A stretch of 64,000 nt of DNA from Emydura subglobosa (taxonomy: Eukaryota > Chordata > Testudines > Chelidae). The notes below the pieces were generated by a model. The model was not told the origin of the DNA, made no database searches, and was given only the letters and a program-made list of their open reading frames with translations. The position numbers and the translations under genes were made by a program. Each line of letters starts with the position of its first letter. Positions within the stretch are counted from its first letter, which is position 1. Shown piece after piece: positions 58,600 through 64,000 of the stretch. The stretch lies in NCBI GenBank assembly GCA_007922225.1, contig ML679960.1, positions 7,728,844 through 7,792,843 of the forward strand. The letters are read 5' to 3'.

Positions 58600-59427
58600 T
58601 GTTACCGACAGGTAAAGGGATCCCCTGATTACCAAGCACCACACTGAGAAAACAGTTTCTTAACTATTTATAAGTTTATTTGGGGCCAAGGGGATGTGGG
58701 GTTTTATGAGGGTAAAAAGAACAATACATATAACAGAACTATCTACTTTCCTTAACGGGGGGATTTAAGCCGATTAGAAGAAGAACAATAGACACACAAT
58801 ACACTACTGTTTATATGAATTTCAAAATTATAATAAACTTAATAATAATAATACCTGAAAACTCTAACAAGAGTACTATTTAAAATCTTACCACCACGAG
58901 GAACAGGGTCATGAAGCCTGACCAATGAGGGACACGAGAAAAGCTCGGGTTCAAAACTCGGACCGGTTACACTCGACTCGACTCTCGCCCAGCAGAAGAC
59001 TCAGAGGCGGGAAGAGGTAGCAGCTCCAGGTGATCAGTCTGGCGGGACGACAGCTCTTCTGCCAGACCCGCCGAAATGCAGCAGTATTATACACTTGGGC
59101 TATGCTTTGTTCATGAGAGGCGTGCAATATTCGGAACAGCCAATGGCTGCCCTTGTTTGTGAGAGATGTGCAGTATTCGGAACGGTTGATGGCTGCCCTT
59201 GGCTTTTTGCAACATCCCATTGTTTGCCATTTCAGACGTGCTATCTTAGGTGTGTCAGTAAAGGTCCCGATAAGGTCAGGCCTCGGGTTTACTGTAATTG
59301 CCGAGCGGGAGGGGGAAGGGGCAAACGGGGCAAGTGCCGGTCACTAGATGTTATACTGTTGCCACAAGTTGCACAAAAAAATGGTAATGGCAGGCACTTG
59401 TTAAGCTCTCACACACACCTGTAACCA
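58600..59427 (-). mobile_element. GC-rich solo LTR, minus strand
   Basis: About 828 bp. The minus strand begins TGGTTACAGGTGTG (59427) and ends CTGTCGGTAACA (58600). A 47-bp tandem repeat with cggaacagccaatggctgcc lies in the U3 position (about 59114-59207). A TATA box GTGTATAATACT (about 59085-59096, minus) follows, then a GC-rich leader and, near the end, CAAATAAAC as polyadenylation signal. No matching target duplication was found. No coding region. Sense to the host gene. Its GC content and CpG number set it apart from the neighbours. Confidence 0.65.
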
Positions 59428-59778
59428 TCACTGATTATTAGTCATTATTTAAACTTTAATACACTATTACTTATTCATAAAGTGAGTGGAAATGCAATCT
59501 TAGAAGAAAAGTTTGGATTTTTTTAGTTAAAAGAAACTAAGCTTTCCCATTATTATTTTTAACATCAGTTGCTGAAGACATACATAATTATCTCTTACTT
59601 TCTGGCAAGCTTTTGGAAAAGAAAAATATCTAGGGTCCAATTCATCTCTAGTGTAACTCCATTGAAGTCAGGAATTAATTTAGCCCCTAGTGTATTTTTA
59701 TATTGTGGCTTTGCTTAAGCTCACAAATTTAGTAGACCCCTGCAAGATCTCATGGCAGTCATGATTTAAGTAGCTCAT
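59428..59778. other. Unassigned AT-rich sequence
   Basis: Nothing recognised except gtgtaactccattgaagtca at 59651-59670, one of the recurring motifs. Confidence 0.5.
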
Positions 59779-60055
59779 AGGGTACTTCTACACTGCAATA
59801 AAACCTGATTCAAGACTATGGCTAGCCTGGCTCAGCTGACTGGGGCTCATGGGACTGAGTGGCTAAAAATTGCAGTGTAGATATTTGGGCTCAGGCTGGT
59901 GTCCAGACTCTGAAACCCTGATAGTAGGGAAGCTCTCAGAGCCTGGGCTCCAGCCTGACCCCGAATGTCTACATTCCAATTTTTAGCTTTTTGCCTGAGC
60001 CCCGTGAGCCTGAGTCAACTGATCTGGGCCCTTTAGTGCAACGTAGATGTACCCA
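59779..60055. mobile_element. Full-length foldback element, family C
   Basis: Left end agggtacttctacactgc; the reverse complement of the right end is tgggtacatctacgttgc. The inverted similarity extends inward over about 120 bp on each side (cagctgactggggctcatgg against the inverse of the right half), so nearly the whole 277 bp folds into one hairpin. The target duplication is not evident. Confidence 0.7.
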
Positions 60056-61671
60056 CAGTGTCCCCTTTCTGCTGAATATTTGCTGTATGATCATGAACCC
60101 TCTTGAGCCAATGGCAAAGCTCCTATTGAGTCAAAATGGAGGATCAGCTGCTATTCTCATCCACCTGCTCAAGAAGACACATGTGAAACATAAATATGTA
60201 GGTAGATATGGAGCAATAGCTGCTCCTCATGCCTCAATCTCATACTATCCGTAATGTGTATCAGATTTCCCCCACCAGCTCTGGGAAATGCAGCTCTCTC
60301 TATATCTGGATTTCGGCTATGGCTGAGGGAAATTGCCAATCTATTAATCATTTAAACATTTTAAAATACCTGAATCTAAATACATTGTGGATTAATCTGC
60401 TTTTGCCTCAGTTTTATACTGCACCAATTGCTCCAGCTATTATATTATGGGTTTTCTTTAAAACTATGTAATTGGACCCTGAAAAACAGAGAATTAATCA
60501 CAAAGCAAAGGCTTGTATTTATAGCAACAGGCTACACAAATGTTAGGAGATACTCTCCATTCCAGGGGAACTTATTTCCACCACTCAACAGACTCCAAAC
60601 AATCCTACTCTCTTCCTAATTAACTCCCTCAAAACAAAACAAAACCCCACCCCTTAAATATACAAGAAACATTTGCAGACCCCTACAAACCTTCTCTAGC
60701 TTTCTAGCAATGGTATTAAGCATTTAGACAGTTCATAACTGAGCTTTACACATGGGTCTTTAAACATTCATGTAGAACTAAGCTAAATACTGTGCTATGA
60801 TTTGAAATGATTTATGCTCACCAATAAACCTTTCAAAAAGCACCAGCTAGAGGCCCCTATGATGACTAAAGACCAGATTGTACAACTCTTACTTTTACTG
60901 ATGAACACTTACTCTCACAAGAGGTCTTATATACTCATTTGAGTAAGTGCTCCGCAATGTGAGGAAAAGTTGCACAACCTAGTCCTACAGGAATAGTCTG
61001 TCTTTCCAGTCACAGAACTCTGAATTGCCTGTGATAAAATACATAGTGAATATGAAGATAAGAGAATCAAATGGCAATTAAAAAGAGAGAAAAAGATTAA
61101 TGGTTAATCATAAATTAGCAAGCAGTTGCTACTTTGACTCTGTGGAAATGTTCAGAGATTAATCACATTTTTTGTGGGTGGGTAATGTAGCTTTATATTA
61201 CTCATGGATTTGTAGACACATTATCATTTCATAATCCATGTTACATAATTATACTATGATAAGTAAGGTTATTTACACTTCCACCTTAACCATACATGTG
61301 TGAACACAATGCTTACCTTTATAAGATCACTTTGCTTTCTTTTACAGTAATAATTCAGGGCCTGATTCTGCAATTTCTATAGAGGAGCTAAGTCTTATTA
61401 CTCACATGAATTGGCAGTACTCATACATATTCCCCTGGGACTGCTTGCAAGGACTATTCATGTGAATAAGGGTTCAGGAGGGCACTTCAAGAAATGGGGC
61501 CAGATTCTCTGGTTCAAGTTCCTTATACTAGCCAGAGACTCCCAGTGGAGAATTAACTTTGTGTAAGTGAAATCTTTGTCAGACAGCTCCCTTTAGCAAC
61601 CACCCTCCCCATCCTCCTTGAAAGAGAGAGAAGGGGGCAGGGATCTTATGCCAGCAACACAAGGAACTAAA
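60056..61671. other. Unassigned intronic sequence
   Basis: No gene seen; an aaaacaaaacaaaaccccacc stretch near 60632 is low complexity. Confidence 0.5.
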
Positions 61672-61940
61672 AAGCTATGTCTACACTTAAAATGCTACAG
61701 TGGCACAGCTGCCTCACAGTGGTGTTTCAGCATAGACAATCACTACAATGATAAGAGGGGTTCTCCCGGGACAGTAGTTAATCCGTCTCCCTGAGAGGTT
61801 AATGAAATAATTTTTCCACTGACTTAATGCTGTCTGCATCTGGGGTTAGGTTGGCATAGCCATGTCTCTCAGGGGTGTGGATTTTTCACACCCGAGATAC
61901 GTAGCTATGCCAATGTAAATGTTCATTGTAGAACAGCCCT
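61672..61940. mobile_element. Foldback family B copy
   Basis: Left end aagctatgtctacactt; the right end ttgtagaacagccct is its diverged inverse. Interior ctacagtggcacagctgcc and ggggtgtggatttttcacac are shared in type with 54677-54935. Confidence 0.55.
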
Positions 61941-64000
61941 GAGATGCAGCAGGACCCCTTCTGTCTAATAATTGATGCGAAGGATAGGCGTCCCAGAATC
62001 AGGGAGCTGCAACCGATTCCCTACACACGCTCTCAGACATAGTGGAGAGGCAGAGTCACGCTCTTCAAACAGGGTAGTATCCCCAGCTTTGAAGTCAGTA
62101 TCCCTCTTGACTCTTTCTCAAGTGTTGCTCTTTTTCAACCTGAGCGGCTAGTCAAATTTCATGGCAGTGGGGATGTTCCAATTGGAAATAGAAAGAGGTG
62201 ACAGTCTGGTATTTTCTTTGATGCAATTGTGTCTCTGAACACAGAAGAAACCAAGAACAAAAGCAGCAATTTCTTAGCTTACAGCCCCCAAACCTCTTTA
62301 GGCAACAGAGATGCAAAAGCTCTCTCTCTTGCTTTTTCTGGGGTCACACCGTGCTTACAGGTTCCTGCTTGGCTTTCCCCTCTTTCCCTCTGTCTTTTTT
62401 TTTTTTTTTTAGATTCTGAGGGTTCTCTCTCTCCTCCCTACACCATCTACCTAAAACTATATTCAGCTAAAAGCTCCTGGGCATGTTCACAGAACCCTTT
62501 TGTCTTAGGTGAGGGTTTATGCGTACAATAATATTAAGTGAAAAGTGAGTTCACACTTATCAATATCAATGGGGTTTCACCCAGCTCATAACAATATTTG
62601 AAAGTGGAAAATGGAGAATGAAATGCATTGTTGTGTTCCATCTGTGACGAAGTTTTGCAACTCTCCATTTTTCATTAAAACTGAGTGTTATTTCTGATAT
62701 ATTTAGTATCTAATAATTCAATTCTCCGAATATCTTGAGTCATTGAGAAATCTGGGACTGTCAGCTTCCTGTGCAATATGCTACTCTTAGCTTCCTTTTA
62801 AACGGGGCACAGTATATTTATTTGATTCTAGTGCTACTGGGGACAGGTACTGTTAAAACAAAATGGATTTTAGCTGATTTAATTTTCCATCCTATATACT
62901 GTTATAAACTCAGAAATGATAAAGCAGAAATGCACAAGAGATAAATATAAATCCCCTTTTGTGAACTGGGATAAAAATAGTTCAGATGGAAAATAGCTGA
63001 GAAGATGGCAAAATGCCTTTTAGTAGTTCCTTCTCCTTTCAGATTTCTGTAGTTAATGAAATATTTTTAAGTCTTCTCTGATGCTCTTTTGTTTCTAAAG
63101 ATGCGAAAAATTACACTAAATATTTACCTAAATGTGTGTTTCTGGAATGTAAACTGTTCAAATGTATAAATGCGATGAGTATGTTAGTTCCTCACATTCA
63201 TTTTCATCTCCCTTCTCTCATTCGCCAAAGAAGAAGAAAAGGCAAGATTTGGAGTGGTGTGAAATTTAGAAGAAAAAATGGATTTGCTGGTTACAATGAC
63301 AAATGTTTATAAGAAGCACATTAATAGGGGTATATAGCTTGAAATACATCTCACTTTGAGAGCACCATAGCTATTATAAATCTCTTGGCATTTTTGATCA
63401 AGACTTGATATGCAATTCTGCATTCCCCCGTCTCCCCGCATGCATACAGTCTATGCTACTGCCAAATAATTATTCTAACATATTTGGGCACATCCATGCA
63501 GAAAAAAAATCGAACCACATTCAGCTCATATCTCATCCTGTTATGACAACTACAGCCATGAAATGGCCAAGGTTAGAGCTGTTTTAATAATAGAGAATAG
63601 CTTCTTACTCATTTATCCAGATAAATCAAAATGCCATTGCTGTTTGTTTGATCAAGAAGCCAGCCAAATGAGGAAAGATGAAGGCACCAAGAATTTCAAG
63701 TAATTTACCAGTAATTTGAAAATTTAGCTAGAAAGTTTACATATAGATATGCCAGACACATACAAGAAATACCGGAATCTTTCCAAAGGCAACTTTTCCT
63801 ATATAGGAGCTTCATTTCATTAAAATGACTAGGAAGTTTTCCATTGACGTGAATGGGAGCAGGATCAAGCTCAAAGCCTAAATCAAACTTATCTGTTTTA
63901 TTTTATTAATACAAATGGTTTCTTTTCAACAACTAATTGGTGTGGTTGGTACATGCATTAAACATATAACAATGCATATTTAATATATGCAAACATAAAA
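61941..64000. other. Unassigned intronic sequence
   Basis: No gene seen. A T-run lies at about 62397-62413, and ttccattgacgtgaatggga at 63839-63858. Confidence 0.5.

Larger units (their letters stand above)
49000..64000 (-). other. DMD: Intron 59 of the dystrophin-type gene (partial)
   Basis: Sequence upstream of the exon in gene orientation. No dystrophin exon 59 signature (the segment preceding the last rod repeat) was found among minus-strand open frames. The interval holds foldback elements, a CR1 3' region and one GC-rich LTR. Confidence 0.75.

Noticed and set aside
1..64000. CRISPR arrays, tRNA or rRNA genes, bacterial operons
   Set aside because: No regularly spaced repeats, no cloverleaf and no rRNA-like segments were seen; the content is vertebrate intronic DNA.

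Overview
This window reads as intronic DNA of a large vertebrate gene. I think the organism is a non-avian reptile, most likely a turtle, with a crocodilian as the alternative. The reasons are several CR1 LINE 3' ends ending in ATTCTATGA-type or TTCTTATA-type tails, a Penelope-like retroelement with a GIY-YIG nuclease, CORE-SINE/MIR-like copies, Gypsy elements of two different lineages, many foldback DNA transposons, and no mammalian L1 or Alu. There are no operons, no tRNA or rRNA genes and no CRISPR array.

The only host coding sequence I can support is one 147-bp exon on the minus strand (48853-48999). It has AG and GT splice signals and encodes 49 residues that match the end of the dystrophin spectrin-like rod. 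Length and sequence fit exon 60 of DMD. On that reading 1-48852 is (partial) intron 60 and 49000-64000 is (partial) intron 59, both transcribed from the minus strand. I found no neighbouring exon.

Everything else is transposon-derived or unassigned. From left to right: a gag remnant with a zinc knuckle and a SCAN-like segment at the left edge (63-790, minus); a 138-bp unit with a hammerhead-like fold (1129-1266, minus); a nearly complete but internally deleted chromovirus-type Gypsy element with both LTRs and a perfect 5-bp target duplication (3751-6971, minus); an LTR with a 5-bp target duplication (12914-13994, plus); a CR1 end (23370-23642); an LTR flanked by a 50-bp direct repeat (31543-32788, plus); a foldback element with an 8-bp target duplication (33840-34087); a Mag/SURL-type Gypsy element with two 208-bp LTRs (34291-38125, plus); a Penelope-like element carrying a GIY-YIG domain, a nested DNA transposon and a hammerhead-like motif (about 41920-43340, plus); a third LTR (44589-45679, plus); a foldback element 98 bp upstream of the exon; a CR1 3' region (53390-54055, minus); a GC-rich LTR (58600-59427, minus); and several foldback elements at the right end.

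All element genes seen are broken by stops, frameshifts or deletions. The most interesting signals are the two hammerhead-like motifs in Penelope-type sequence and the LTR bounded exactly by a 50-bp duplication. Family names come from recognition of sequence and protein motifs, not from a database search.
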